DNA of 64,000 bases, taken from the NCBI GenBank assembly GCA_900696645.1, contig CAADGV010000042.1, positions 1-64,000 on the forward strand, read 5' to 3'. Both the position numbers and the translations under genes were made by a program. The DNA is from an uncultured Chlorobiota bacterium (lineage in GTDB: Bacteria; Bacteroidota; Ignavibacteria; UBA10030; UBA6906). Shown here one piece after another: positions 8,595-17,624 of the stretch (the stretch's first letter is position 1; each line of letters starts with the position of its first letter). The notes below the pieces were generated by a model. It did no database searches. It was not told where the DNA came from and worked only from the letters and a program-made list of their open reading frames with translations.

Positions 8595-11032
8595 TTGATT
8601 GGCGCTAACGTGAGCCGTTCTTTGAGTTTGGAAACAGATACGCTATCCCACCGTGATTCTTTGTAAGCGCCGTTCAGCCACAGCGCTGTTTGATCGTCAA
8701 AGTGTTTGCTGAATACTTGTCCCGACTGCCCCGACGGCAGAACCGTCCGCGCGACATGCGGGTTCGCCATATCAACGATATGTCTGAACGAAGCGCCAAC
8801 CGTGACGCCGAACGGCTTCACCATCTCACCCGGATACAGCACATCATTAAAGCTGTATTCTCCGCTCGTCAGCGCCGTTGACGCTCCACCGTAGGGAAAC
8901 GGCCCGATGCTGAAGATTTTATCCAGCGGCTTCTGCAATCCGAACGGATGCTGTAACGTTACGGTATGCAGGCTGCCCCACTGCCAGTGTTGTGGTTCCT
9001 CGCCGAGCTTTTTGCGCAAAGCATCAATCGCTTCCTTCATGCTTTGGCGGATGATGTCGTCCCGGGTCTCGACCGTGTCTGTACGTATATTATCGAACCA
9101 GACTGATGCCCCTTCCTGCACAAGTCGCAGCGTAACGCGCAAGGGGATGTTGACGAGAATGAGATAGTCGTGAAAAAGATTCTCTCCCAACTCGTCTTCG
9201 TAGATGTTCTTCACAAGCCGCGTAAGAAATTGCTGGTAGATGGCCGTTGCGACATCTTCTTTCGAGAAGATGAAATTCCATGTGTCGAAGTACTCGAGCA
9301 CACGATCACCGATCGGAGATTCGAGTGAGCCCCTGCATGCTTCAATGATGTACGGCTTGAGTTCCTTTGCGTAGCGGGAGAATTGGTCGTTCTGTATCAA
9401 CTCAAAATCTCTCGACGAGAATGTTCCGTCCCTGTCAAGAAGCTCGCGCAGCCGCTGACTGCGCGAAGGCGGCTCCCACAAATCTGAAATGTGATATGGA
9501 TAGGAGTCATCAACAATTTTGTTGTTTGCCGTCGCGATAAAACCCTCCGGCGGATTGAACAAATGCGGAAGCTTCTCGAACGGCACAAACCCCTGCCATT
9601 CGGTTGATTTCTCCCAGCCGGCAAGCGGAAGCGTTGAACTATTGTGCCTTGATCGTATGGGAAGCTTCACACCACACCAGTAGCCGATGTTTCCTTTCGC
9701 ATCGCCGTATACGAAATTCTGCCCCGGCCCGGAGAATTCCTTCACGCCGGCAAGAAATTCATTCCAATTCGTTGCCCGATTGATCTTGTTGAATGCCTCT
9801 ATCTGATCACTAATCTCAGAGCCCGTCCAGCGCATGCTTGCGACAAAGGGGGGTGTGGACTTCTTCAGTGATGTTGAGATGTCGGTAACGATCGGGCCGT
9901 GATGTGTCGAGCGGATGGCAACATAGTGCGTTGTGTCGTTGCGAACCTGAATCTCTTCTTCACGGACTGAGATTGGAAGAGATTGTCCGTCGTAGATGTA
10001 CCGCGCCGGATCGGTGGAATCGATCATCTCGGTATAGAAGTCGGCATCATCGGCCATCACGTTTGTCAATCCCCACGCAATGTCGGCGTTGCGTCCGGCT
10101 ACGACACCCGGAACGCCGGGAATCGAAAATCCCATCACATCATAGCCGGGAGCTTTAAAGCTTACTTCATACCACTTCGACGGATTCGTGAGTTGAAGAT
10201 GCGTGTCGTTGGCAAGAATTGCGCTGCCCGATGCGGATTTCTTCGAGCCGACAATCCACGCGTTGCTGCCTCCGAGTACGCCGCCGATTCCGCGAAACGT
10301 GCAGTACTCCTGTGCCGTGTGAAGAAATGCGAGCGCCGCGCCGACGGTCTTCTTCCATTCGTTCGACGGAACTATCGGCGGCACATCCGCAGGATATGTC
10401 GGGAAAATCTCGCTCGCCTTTTCGTAGCCAAGTTTATCGACAATTGCGCCGAGAGTCAAATCAACCCACCATGAGAGATTTAACTCCCATGCCATCAGCC
10501 GTCCGATCATGATGCTGTGCAGAGGCGTCCACGGCTCGGGGTCGTAACGGAGTAAATCGAATTCAACGGGATACTTTCCCTTGTGTGAGTCGATGAACGC
10601 GTTGACTCCAACTGCATACGCCTCAATGCGTGCACGTGACTCGGCCGTAATGCTTCGCTCAACTTCTTCCGAAATCCTTCTGATGCCGATGATCCGGAAC
10701 ATCCTGTCGAACGGAAGGGTCACATCTCCGAACAGTTCAGACAACCTGCCCTGACCGATGCGGCGCGCCATATCCATTTGCCAGAGACGATCCTGCGCAT
10801 GCACGTAACCAAGCGAGAACATGAGGTCATGCTCGTTTTGTGCATCGATATGCGGTACGCCAAAATCATCGCGGACGATGACGACGGGTTGCTGCAGCCC
10901 TGCAAGGGCAAGGGTACCGGACGTTTCGGGGAAGGATTTTCGGATTTCGTAACGCAGGAAGAGAAAACCGCTGACCAACGTGACGATAAGAACAATTGCG
11001 AGGCCGACAATGATTTTGCGTTTTGTGGACAA
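8591..11032 (-). CDS. Membrane-anchored penicillin acylase family (Ntn) hydrolase
   Basis: These enzymes are made as one chain and cut themselves just before a catalytic serine; substrates include penicillins, acyl-homoserine lactones and other amides. I place the start at TTG 11032, preceded by ACGGAG with a 6-base spacer. The longer frame (from 11170) would run into the previous gene and through a terminator hairpin. The 813-residue product starts STKRKIIVG, followed by one transmembrane helix (about 6-28). The alpha chain has FGVPHI and YVHAQDRLWQMD. The autocleavage site GG|SNAW has Ser about 256, and the beta chain has the usual LANDTHL and GRNADIAWGLTN. The helix suggests periplasmic anchoring. 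The actual substrate is not visible. Confidence 0.9.
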   Translation of the reverse strand: MSTKRKIIVGLAIVLIVTLVSGFLFLRYEIRKSFPETSGTLALAGLQQPVVIVRDDFGVPHIDAQNEHDLMFSLGYVHAQDRLWQMDMARRIGQGRLSELFGDVTLPFDRMFRIIGIRRISEEVERSITAESRARIEAYAVGVNAFIDSHKGKYPVEFDLLRYDPEPWTPLHSIMIGRLMAWELNLSWWVDLTLGAIVDKLGYEKASEIFPTYPADVPPIVPSNEWKKTVGAALAFLHTAQEYCTFRGIGGVLGGSNAWIVGSKKSASGSAILANDTHLQLTNPSKWYEVSFKAPGYDVMGFSIPGVPGVVAGRNADIAWGLTNVMADDADFYTEMIDSTDPARYIYDGQSLPISVREEEIQVRNDTTHYVAIRSTHHGPIVTDISTSLKKSTPPFVASMRWTGSEISDQIEAFNKINRATNWNEFLAGVKEFSGPGQNFVYGDAKGNIGYWCGVKLPIRSRHNSSTLPLAGWEKSTEWQGFVPFEKLPHLFNPPEGFIATANNKIVDDSYPYHISDLWEPPSRSQRLRELLDRDGTFSSRDFELIQNDQFSRYAKELKPYIIEACRGSLESPIGDRVLEYFDTWNFIFSKEDVATAIYQQFLTRLVKNIYEDELGENLFHDYLILVNIPLRVTLRLVQEGASVWFDNIRTDTVETRDDIIRQSMKEAIDALRKKLGEEPQHWQWGSLHTVTLQHPFGLQKPLDKIFSIGPFPYGGASTALTSGEYSFNDVLYPGEMVKPFGVTVGASFRHIVDMANPHVARTVLPSGQSGQVFSKHFDDQTALWLNGAYKESRWDSVSVSKLKERLTLAPIK

Positions 11033-11060
11033 CGGAAACTCCGTCGAGAGATTCTTGGGT

Positions 11061-11092
11061 AGAAAATAAAAAGTCCGTCTTGCGACGGACTT
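11061..11092 (-). terminator. Rho-independent terminator of the porin gene
   Basis: On the minus strand AAGTCCGTC pairs perfectly with GACGGACTT (9 bp) around a 4-base loop (GCAA), followed by TTTTTATTTT. It lies 32 bases beyond the porin stop at 11124 and just upstream of the acylase start at 11032. Because a promoter-like pair overlaps it, the same hairpin may form the very 5' end of the acylase mRNA. Confidence 0.85.
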
Positions 11093-11121
11093 AATATATT
11101 CAATCACGCAACCTGTTGCAA
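11093..11121 (-). promoter_or_regulatory. Possible promoter for the acylase-sirtuin-pyk operon
   Basis: On the minus strand TTGCAA (11116-11121) and TATATT (11093-11098) are separated by 17 bases. They match the vegetative consensus at 4 and 5 of 6 positions. The predicted transcript start falls inside the terminator hairpin. The box pair also lies at the end of the porin gene. The evidence is pattern only; the sigma-factor consensus of this lineage may differ. Confidence 0.35.
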
Positions 11122-11123
11122 TT

Positions 11124-12587
11124 TCAGAAGCGGTACGAGAATGTGAGATTGAAGTTGTTGGTGGTAACATCCTCTTCGACTTTCGGGCTGCCGGTATAGT
11201 TGTAGCGGAACGTTTTCCACCAGCCTCGGGCGTAGGTCAAGTCGAGCATCGTGTCCTCGCTCAGCAGGATACCGAGTCCTCCCGTGACATACTTCTGATC
11301 AAAAGAACTCGGGTCGTTGCGATAGGGCGATGTGTTGTAGATGAACCCGCCCCGAATACGCACGCCCGCTTGCTTCACGTCGTATTCGGCACCGGCTCGC
11401 AAATTCGCCGTTGCCCGGAAAAGATCCTTCATCTCTTTGTTGTACGCAATAAGATCGGGATTCGCATTCCGGAATTCCAACTGTGTCCAATCCGTGTACT
11501 CCACATCTCCCGAAAGAACAAGGTCACGAATGATAACGGAAGCTCCGGCGCTGAACACCCACGGCGTTGCCACATCGTATTCGCCCTTGCTGTTTTCAGG
11601 ATCGAGTTTCACCTTGTCGCCGTTATCAAAGTCGGCGCTGTACGTGGTTCCGAAACTCTCCTGCACGCGAAACACGGTCGGTGATTTTGCGGTGAGTCCG
11701 AAACGAAACCGATCCGGGACGCGATAGAACAATCCGAGTTTTGCGTTGAATCCTGTTACGTCGCTTTCTACAAAATCGTCCTGAACAAATTGGTCGAACT
11801 GCAGCGGGCTTCCGTTGATGTTGCTTTGATAGATGTTCCGGTTGTCCTGCTCTTTGTAGGTACGATCATATTTGTACGTGCCGCTCACGTAGCTGAGCGT
11901 GGCGCCGACGGAAACATTTTTGGCGATATCAACAGCCCCGCCGACCGAGTAGTTGTTCAATCCGCCACCCTCCAACACTTTCCCGAGTTGGGTGACGCGG
12001 TCAACGATGGGGCTGTAGTAAATCCGTCTTCCTTGCCCGTCAGTTGTCGTGTCGGCGAGATACAACTCCCACGCGATGCCGCCCGGGCTTCCGCTGACAG
12101 CCGCCCCGTCACGGTTGAAAGTCTGAACTATGCTGCTGTTGGGATTGAACGCTTCGAACGACAGCCCCGTCGTAAAATTGCTTTGCCGGTTATAACCGAA
12201 CGCAAAGACGAGGCTCCCCCTTTTGACTTGAACGGGGAAGACAAGTCCGAGCGCGTTCAACTGAGTGGCGTTGTTGGTGAATGATTCGGATGCACCGAGA
12301 AAGGTACTCTTGTTCTGAAAGTTGAGATGTGATAACCCGAGCGAGAACTCGCCGTGCTCAAGTTGAACGAGTCCGGCCGGATTCCAGAACAGCGCGCTGT
12401 AATCACTTGCAACACCGGTATAGGCGCCGCCCATCCCCACCGCACGGCCGCCAACGCCCAATCCCGGCGTTGCGAACCTGAGCGCATCTTCAGGGAACTG
12501 TGCAAAACCCTGACCCGAAACAATTCCGAGAACTGCAACCGCCAAAACATATCTCTTGAATGTACTGTATCGTCGTTCCTTCTTCAT
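11124..12587 (-). CDS. FadL/OmpP1/TodX family outer-membrane transport protein
   Basis: FadL-type beta barrels carry hydrophobic compounds (fatty acids, aromatics) across the outer membrane. The 487-residue product has a signal peptide (cleavage about GFAQ, residue 30). The family hallmark near the mature N-terminus is GGRAVGMGGAYTG with SALFWNPAGL. Many alternating beta strands follow, and it ends in an aromatic residue (FSYRF), as barrels recognised by BamA do. It follows the lipoprotein gene by 28 bases and is closed by the hairpin at 11061-11092. The transported substrate is unknown. Confidence 0.9.
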   Translation of the reverse strand: MKKERRYSTFKRYVLAVAVLGIVSGQGFAQFPEDALRFATPGLGVGGRAVGMGGAYTGVASDYSALFWNPAGLVQLEHGEFSLGLSHLNFQNKSTFLGASESFTNNATQLNALGLVFPVQVKRGSLVFAFGYNRQSNFTTGLSFEAFNPNSSIVQTFNRDGAAVSGSPGGIAWELYLADTTTDGQGRRIYYSPIVDRVTQLGKVLEGGGLNNYSVGGAVDIAKNVSVGATLSYVSGTYKYDRTYKEQDNRNIYQSNINGSPLQFDQFVQDDFVESDVTGFNAKLGLFYRVPDRFRFGLTAKSPTVFRVQESFGTTYSADFDNGDKVKLDPENSKGEYDVATPWVFSAGASVIIRDLVLSGDVEYTDWTQLEFRNANPDLIAYNKEMKDLFRATANLRAGAEYDVKQAGVRIRGGFIYNTSPYRNDPSSFDQKYVTGGLGILLSEDTMLDLTYARGWWKTFRYNYTGSPKVEEDVTTNNFNLTFSYRF

Positions 12588-12615
12588 CTGCTATCTGCCC
12601 TCAGTAATGAGTGTT

Positions 12616-13575
12616 CTACCGCCCGCCGCCGCGTCCGCCTGAGTTTCTACTGCCGCCTTCATTTGAAGGTGGTGGAGAGCTTGGTGCCGGACTCGGCGGA
12701 GGTGTTGATTGTGCCGGCGGCGAAATTGACTGTCCGCCCCCGCCCGATGATCTGCCGCCCTCAGAGCGACCGCCGCTACGGCTTCCGCTTCCAGACGAGC
12801 CGCCCGGATTTGCAGGTGGCGTTGATTGTGCCGGCGGGCGTGATGGAGTTCGGACTTCACCGCCTCGCGTGCCTTCACGTCCTCCGCTTGATCTTGTTGC
12901 CCCCCCCCGCGTCACCGTTCCTTCCCGCGAGCCGCTGCGGCCCTGACTGCTGCTTCCGCTCCGTCCCGTTGATACTCTTGTGCCGGGTTCCTCATCACGC
13001 GTCGGCGATGCCGAGCCTGTACGTGTCACTGTGCCGCTGCCTCTGTAGCCGGTCGGTAACGAGTTGTCATTTCCATACGAACTCCTGCCGCCCCCGCTGC
13101 CGCGCGTCTCTCCGCCCGTTCTTGTTACACCCACTGTTCTTGTTGTACCGTGTCCGTAGGTGCCGCCGGCAAACGTTCCGCCGCCGCCCCAACCATGTCG
13201 CGGATACCACCAATACCAGGGATCATAAAAGGGCGACCACCAGCCGACGTAGATTGTCGGATAGGAGGTTCCGCACCACCAAGGATAGTAACCCGACCAG
13301 TAATGGTATCGCCACGGATTGTTCCAATACCACGGGTCGTACCCGACACCGAAGCCGATTGTTACAGACGGGTAGTAGTAGTCGAAGTATAAACGGCTTC
13401 GACGAGATTCGTAATCGTCGTAATACGCATCGCTGTCGAGGGTGTCCTCTTCTTGATAGGCATAATCGGACTCACTCGTGGATTCCTCCCGAACCGATCC
13501 GAATTGAGTATAGCAGCCGGAAGTCACAAGCCCGAAACCGACCACTACTCCGATACTGAGTAGAAGATTCTTCAT
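12616..13575 (-). CDS. Lipoprotein with Tyr/Trp-rich core and Gly/Ser/Arg-rich tail
   Basis: ATG at 13575 with GTGAGGG upstream gives a 319-residue product with a lipobox (LVTSGC, Cys about 20). An acidic Tyr/Asp/Ser segment follows. Residues 55-135 are extremely rich in Trp, Tyr, Pro and Gly, with repeated dipeptides (WYW, YPWW, DPWYW). The last 170 residues are low complexity in Gly, Ser, Arg, Thr and Pro. Such aromatic-plus-disordered lipoproteins are probably surface or adhesion components, but I know no assigned function. On the coding strand a run of nine G (12900-12908) lies in frame in the tail. The gene sits 28 bases before the FadL-type porin gene. Confidence 0.75.
   Translation of the reverse strand: MKNLLLSIGVVVGFGLVTSGCYTQFGSVREESTSESDYAYQEEDTLDSDAYYDDYESRRSRLYFDYYYPSVTIGFGVGYDPWYWNNPWRYHYWSGYYPWWCGTSYPTIYVGWWSPFYDPWYWWYPRHGWGGGGTFAGGTYGHGTTRTVGVTRTGGETRGSGGGRSSYGNDNSLPTGYRGSGTVTRTGSASPTRDEEPGTRVSTGRSGSSSQGRSGSREGTVTRGGATRSSGGREGTRGGEVRTPSRPPAQSTPPANPGGSSGSGSRSGGRSEGGRSSGGGGQSISPPAQSTPPPSPAPSSPPPSNEGGSRNSGGRGGGR
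12900..12908 (-). repeat. Nine-base homopolymeric G tract inside a CDS
   Basis: The plus strand reads nine consecutive C at 12900-12908, so the coding minus strand has nine G spanning Arg-Gly-Gly-Ala codons. Tracts of this length slip during replication and can switch genes on and off. In this copy the frame is kept. Confidence 0.85.
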
Positions 13576-13828
13576 GCGAACCCTCACTTTCTCCTTTTCC
13601 TTGAATACCTTATCGAATGACAACATCAATGCCAATACTCGGACACCCGCCGTCACCCGTTGGTTTGTTGATTAGTAGAATTTACGAAGAAAATCCGCTT
13701 GCTGCACGCCTATAGTCCGGCGTTTCGGTGTCATTGTTCTAATTGATGAACATATCACGTTCACTAATAACAACACATTTCAGGATGATTTGATTCAGAG
13801 AGGCGTCCCGCAGCAGGTTGTTCAATCG

Positions 13829-15373
13829 CTACACATCATCATCTTCGCCAAATACGCGGCGGGTGTCTTTGGGGAGTTCGGGCTTTTGGGGCTCGCGTTG
13901 CGGTTTCGGCCGATTTACCAGAGGATTTGCCGGCTCAGCCATCCCGACAACACGGCTCGGCCGTAATGTTGCGGGAAATCCGGCTTCAAATCCCTCATTC
14001 TCTTCCTGTTGAGACCGTGTTTCTGAAGAGAATGGAAGTACATTTCGCGATTGTTCGGTTGCGTGCTCATGAGTCTGCGGGCGGGAAAGTACTTCTTCGG
14101 AGAAGAATTTCCGTGCTGTTGCAGAGAATGCGGCGAAGTGTTCACGGTTCGATGTTGATCTCTCTGTGAAGATTCCGTTCATCATCACAGCATGAATATC
14201 GCCCGCGGAAAGATGATTGACAACGATGTTTGCTAATGATTCGGCCGAGGATGTCGCGAGTGTCAGCGGCAGGCGGATGTCTTCCGCATTGAACAAAACC
14301 GCATCGGCACGCTTGCCCAGCTCGATCGAACCTGTTTCCGCAGAAAGTCCGAGCGCGTACGCGCCGTTGATTGTTGCCATCCTGAGAATTTCGAGCGGGG
14401 AAAACAAACGAAGTCCCGGCACAACAAGAGGCAGGTGGCTGATAAAGCGCATCTCTGCCAGCATATCCACATCTCCCCAGTCTGTTCCAAGAGCCAATCG
14501 TACGTGCCGTTTGGCAAGATGCCGAAGCGCGGGGTACCCGGTTTGCTTGACGGCTGTTGAACGGGCGCACACGATTACCGTGCCGTTCGCTTCCTTCACG
14601 GTTGCCGCCTCGGCGTCGGAGCAATGGTTTGCGTGAATCAGGATGGTGTTCTGCCGGATGGCATTGAAGGAGTTGAGAAGCGTAAGAATATCCTTCTGAA
14701 AATTCTTCCTCACAACCTCGACATCTTCACGCTGTTCCGCGATATGTGCAAGAAGCGGGGCACGCAACTCTTTTGCCGCCTGCGAGAGCTTCTCGATGCT
14801 GTACACTGTGAAGTCGTTCTCTTTTCCCATATTGACGGCGACACGCGGCTTCTTCTCGTGCAGCGAGCGGATAGCCCCGATATGATCCCAATTCTGCAGC
14901 GTGACTACCGGGACGACTCCGTTTGACGCAATACCATTCAACATGTACCCGAACGCGTCCTCGTCGAGGTGGGGAGGAAACTCACCGACGCATGTTGTGC
15001 CCGATGCAGAATGCGCAATGTATGCAGCGCGGTATATGCTATGCACATCTTCGTAACTTGATCTGTGCAGAAGTCGTGTTGCAGCCTGTTGAAGCGGTTT
15101 TTCATCCTTCCACAAACTGAAATGAAGTCCTTCTGTTGCAGCACGCAAGAGAAAACTCTCGCCGTGGTAATGCGCATTGACGAATCCCGGCACAACCAGC
15201 ATCCCCGTTGCGTCGAACAACACAGCTTGGGGATGTTCGTCGCGCAACCTGTCGAGATTATCGGAGATATTCAGGAATCTTCCGTTGCTGACAACGATGT
15301 GCAGCCTGCCGCAACGGTTGCCCGCATCACAGGTGAGAACAGTGCCGTTGGCTATGATCGTTGCATGTGCCAT
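13829..15373 (-). CDS. Amidohydrolase-family deaminase/hydrolase
   Basis: The 514-residue product is a metal-dependent hydrolase of the TRZ/ATZ (chlorohydrolase, cytosine-deaminase-like) type. It has an N-terminal composite beta domain and the HxH metal pair in FVNAHYHGES (His68, His70). Further metal/active-site histidines are in LLAHIAEQ and ILIHANHCS, and the Asp is in ALGTDWGD. The C-terminal 90 residues are a charged, proline-rich extension absent from typical family members. Aminodeoxyfutalosine deaminase of the futalosine menaquinone route belongs to this superfamily, and mqnA lies 4 kb away on the same strand. The pathway link is only a hypothesis. cysS ends 9 bases upstream. Confidence 0.82.
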   Translation of the reverse strand: MAHATIIANGTVLTCDAGNRCGRLHIVVSNGRFLNISDNLDRLRDEHPQAVLFDATGMLVVPGFVNAHYHGESFLLRAATEGLHFSLWKDEKPLQQAATRLLHRSSYEDVHSIYRAAYIAHSASGTTCVGEFPPHLDEDAFGYMLNGIASNGVVPVVTLQNWDHIGAIRSLHEKKPRVAVNMGKENDFTVYSIEKLSQAAKELRAPLLAHIAEQREDVEVVRKNFQKDILTLLNSFNAIRQNTILIHANHCSDAEAATVKEANGTVIVCARSTAVKQTGYPALRHLAKRHVRLALGTDWGDVDMLAEMRFISHLPLVVPGLRLFSPLEILRMATINGAYALGLSAETGSIELGKRADAVLFNAEDIRLPLTLATSSAESLANIVVNHLSAGDIHAVMMNGIFTERSTSNREHFAAFSATARKFFSEEVLSRPQTHEHATEQSRNVLPFSSETRSQQEENEGFEAGFPATLRPSRVVGMAEPANPLVNRPKPQREPQKPELPKDTRRVFGEDDDV

Positions 15374-15382
15374 GACGAAATG

Positions 15383-16837
15383 CTACTGTCCTTTACGCCA
15401 GGTTGTTGTGCCGTCCTTTTTGTCTTCCACAACGATACCCATTGCTTTCAGGGTGTCCCGAATCTTGTCGGAAAGGGCGTACATCTTTTGTGCGCGAATG
15501 TCCTTACGCAGATCAAGAATCAATCCCATCAAACCATCAAGAATCAGCGCATCGGATGAATCGCCGCGTGTATCGTCGAACGTCAGACCAAGAATTGTTT
15601 CCGCTAATTCCCTGTACAACGCGTCGATGTGTTGGAGGGAAGAAAGAGAAGGTGAAGCCTCGGCTGCCAGAAATTGATTCACTTCCCGGCTGAGATCAAA
15701 CAGCACGGCAAGTGCCTGCGGCGTGTTGAAATCATCATCCATTGCCGCAAGAAACGCCGCTTTGTGACGGGCAAGGTCGATCGGGGCCGTTGTTCCGGGA
15801 TCTGTTGCAGACTTCATTCTCTCACGAACAGTCCTGACTGTATTGCCGAGTTTGTCGAGCCCTTTGCCTGCCGCATCAACTGCTTCGTCGCTGAAATCGA
15901 GCGTGCTTCTATAGTGACTTTGCAGAATGAAGAAGCGGATGGTTTCGGGCTTCCACTTCTTGAATGCATCCTTGAGCGTGGTGAAGTTGTTGAGAGACTT
16001 CCCCATCTTCTGCCCGTCAACGGTAACCATGTTGTTGTGCAGCCAGTATTTCACGAACGGCTTGCCCGTCGCGCCTTCGCTTTGCGCAATCTCACATTCA
16101 TGATGCGGAAATTGATTCTCCAACCCTCCGCCGTGAATATCGAAACTCTCGCCCAAATACTTCATCGACATTGCCGAGCATTCGATGTGCCAGCCGGGGA
16201 ATCCCTCGGCCCACGGACTCGGCCAGCGCATGATGTGTTCGGGGTCGGCTTTTTTCCAGAGGGCGAAATCCGCCGGATGCCGCTTCTCGGATTTCACTTC
16301 GACGCGAGCACCTGCCTCAAGCTCGCCCACCGTTCGCCCGGAGAGTTTGCCGTAGTCGTGGAATTTGTGCACGTCGAAATACACGGAGCCGTTCGCTTCG
16401 TACGCAAATCCTTTTGCGATGAGCTCTTTGACCATTTCAATTTGTTCGACGATGTGCCCCGTAGCCCGCGGCGAAATATCCGGCCGGAGAACGTTCAGTG
16501 CATCCATATCTTCAAAGTAGCTGCGCGTGTAGTGTTCGGCAATCTCCATCGGATGCTTCTGTTCGAGGCGGCTCGCTTTCAGGAGACGATCTTCGCCTTC
16601 GTTCGTATCGCCTAACAAATGCCCGACATCAGTAATGTTCTGCACGTAGGTGACTTTGTAGCCGAGGTAGCGCAGGTAGCGGACGATCACGTCAAACGCG
16701 ACGTAACTCTTGCCGTGTCCGAGATGCGAGTGCCCGTACACCGTCGGCCCGCATACGTACATGCCGACGTACTTCTCGTGCAGAGGTTTGAATTCTTCTT
16801 TTTGACGTGTGAGGGTGTTGTAGAGGTGGAGGGGCAT
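15383..16837 (-). CDS. cysS: Cysteinyl-tRNA synthetase
   Basis: This class I synthetase charges tRNA-Cys. The 484-residue product begins MPLHLYNTLTRQ, has the HIGH-like motif GHSHLGHGKSY and Zn-binding CGPTVYGH, and contains GWHIECSAMS and KMSKS-like KMGKSLNNF. The DALR anticodon domain follows. I chose ATG 16837 because AGGA at 16849-16846 lies 8 bases upstream; ATG 16846 would add three residues. The gene starts just after the stop of the P-loop gene (TAG 16850-16848), so the two are probably translationally coupled. Confidence 0.96.
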   Translation of the reverse strand: MPLHLYNTLTRQKEEFKPLHEKYVGMYVCGPTVYGHSHLGHGKSYVAFDVIVRYLRYLGYKVTYVQNITDVGHLLGDTNEGEDRLLKASRLEQKHPMEIAEHYTRSYFEDMDALNVLRPDISPRATGHIVEQIEMVKELIAKGFAYEANGSVYFDVHKFHDYGKLSGRTVGELEAGARVEVKSEKRHPADFALWKKADPEHIMRWPSPWAEGFPGWHIECSAMSMKYLGESFDIHGGGLENQFPHHECEIAQSEGATGKPFVKYWLHNNMVTVDGQKMGKSLNNFTTLKDAFKKWKPETIRFFILQSHYRSTLDFSDEAVDAAGKGLDKLGNTVRTVRERMKSATDPGTTAPIDLARHKAAFLAAMDDDFNTPQALAVLFDLSREVNQFLAAEASPSLSSLQHIDALYRELAETILGLTFDDTRGDSSDALILDGLMGLILDLRKDIRAQKMYALSDKIRDTLKAMGIVVEDKKDGTTTWRKGQ

Positions 16838-16847
16838 GTTTGACATC

Positions 16848-17621
16848 CTACATCTGGGTTGGTTCGGGAAGCGTCTGCCGTTCGTACGCCCTTTCCGAGA
16901 CAATCGTATCACCAACCATAATAACTACTTTCCCGTCCCTGCCAAACACCATCGGCAAGCCCAGCTTGCGCTTGCGATCCAATTCCTCAGCAACCGCCGC
17001 TTTGACAGCGAGGTCGATCTTGTTGGCTGTGTACTTCGCTTCCGGTTCGTGAAACCTGTCGGGCATGATCATTTTCATCCTTTCTGGTAGCATCGTTGTA
17101 ATGATGTTTCCCGCGTCCTTGAACGCGACGGTTTGGGGTTCAGCATATGTATTATCGTATATTCTCCAACAATCGGCAAGCGGAAGATAGAGACTGATAA
17201 GATTGGAAATACTCCTCTGATACCGTCGCGTGATTACCTCATCGGGCACCGAATGCCCTCCTTGTTTCACTCGCTCTTGGACTCTCTTCTGCGCGAGTTC
17301 GGCACTCTCAATCCAAACATATACCAACGTGATGGTATATTGATTAGTCTTGCATTGTTTCAAGAAAGGAATGAGCGAGCGCGATGCAAGTGTTGACTCG
17401 AAAGCAAAATCCTTCCTTAGCGCATGAAGTTGGTGCAATCGCTTTATCAACAACCGGTCTGCTGCAATCGCAACCGACTCCGGATTGAAAGCGGATAGTC
17501 CCTTCGCAATGGCGTCTGCATTGACGAATTCTCTGGTGGCAAGAATGTCAGGGAACAAGCGCTGTGAGATAGTTGACTTTCCGGCACCGTTCGGGCCTCC
17601 GATGAGGTAGAGATTCGGCAT
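16848..17621 (-). CDS. Zeta-like P-loop NTPase (COG4185 type)
   Basis: The 257-residue product opens with a Walker A loop, GGPNGAGKST, and has FVNADAIAKGL and FAFESTLASR. These are the layout of the zeta-toxin/predicted ABC-type-ATPase kinase family. The reading frame looks whole. No small antitoxin-like ORF precedes it, and it sits between recN (3 bases) and cysS (10 bases) in a housekeeping operon, so a cellular kinase or ATPase role is as likely as a toxin role. The last 60 residues (DRKRKLGLPMVFGRDGKVV) form an extra element, seen in some family members, of unknown role. Confidence 0.8.
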   Translation of the reverse strand: MPNLYLIGGPNGAGKSTISQRLFPDILATREFVNADAIAKGLSAFNPESVAIAADRLLIKRLHQLHALRKDFAFESTLASRSLIPFLKQCKTNQYTITLVYVWIESAELAQKRVQERVKQGGHSVPDEVITRRYQRSISNLISLYLPLADCWRIYDNTYAEPQTVAFKDAGNIITTMLPERMKMIMPDRFHEPEAKYTANKIDLAVKAAVAEELDRKRKLGLPMVFGRDGKVVIMVGDTIVSERAYERQTLPEPTQM

Positions 17622-17624
17622 GAA

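Noticed and set aside
8591-11170. Longer version of the acylase starting at 11170
   Set aside because: It would overlap the porin gene and read through its terminator; the TTG at 11032 has a good ribosome site.
12354-13559. A 401-codon open frame on the plus strand opposite the porin and lipoprotein genes
   Set aside because: It is rich in Arg, Ser and Cys as expected from the complement of Gly/Ser-rich coding DNA, and has no domain; the minus-strand genes explain it.
15674-16615. A 313-codon open frame opposite cysS
   Set aside because: A shadow of cysS; its composition matches the reverse complement of a real gene.
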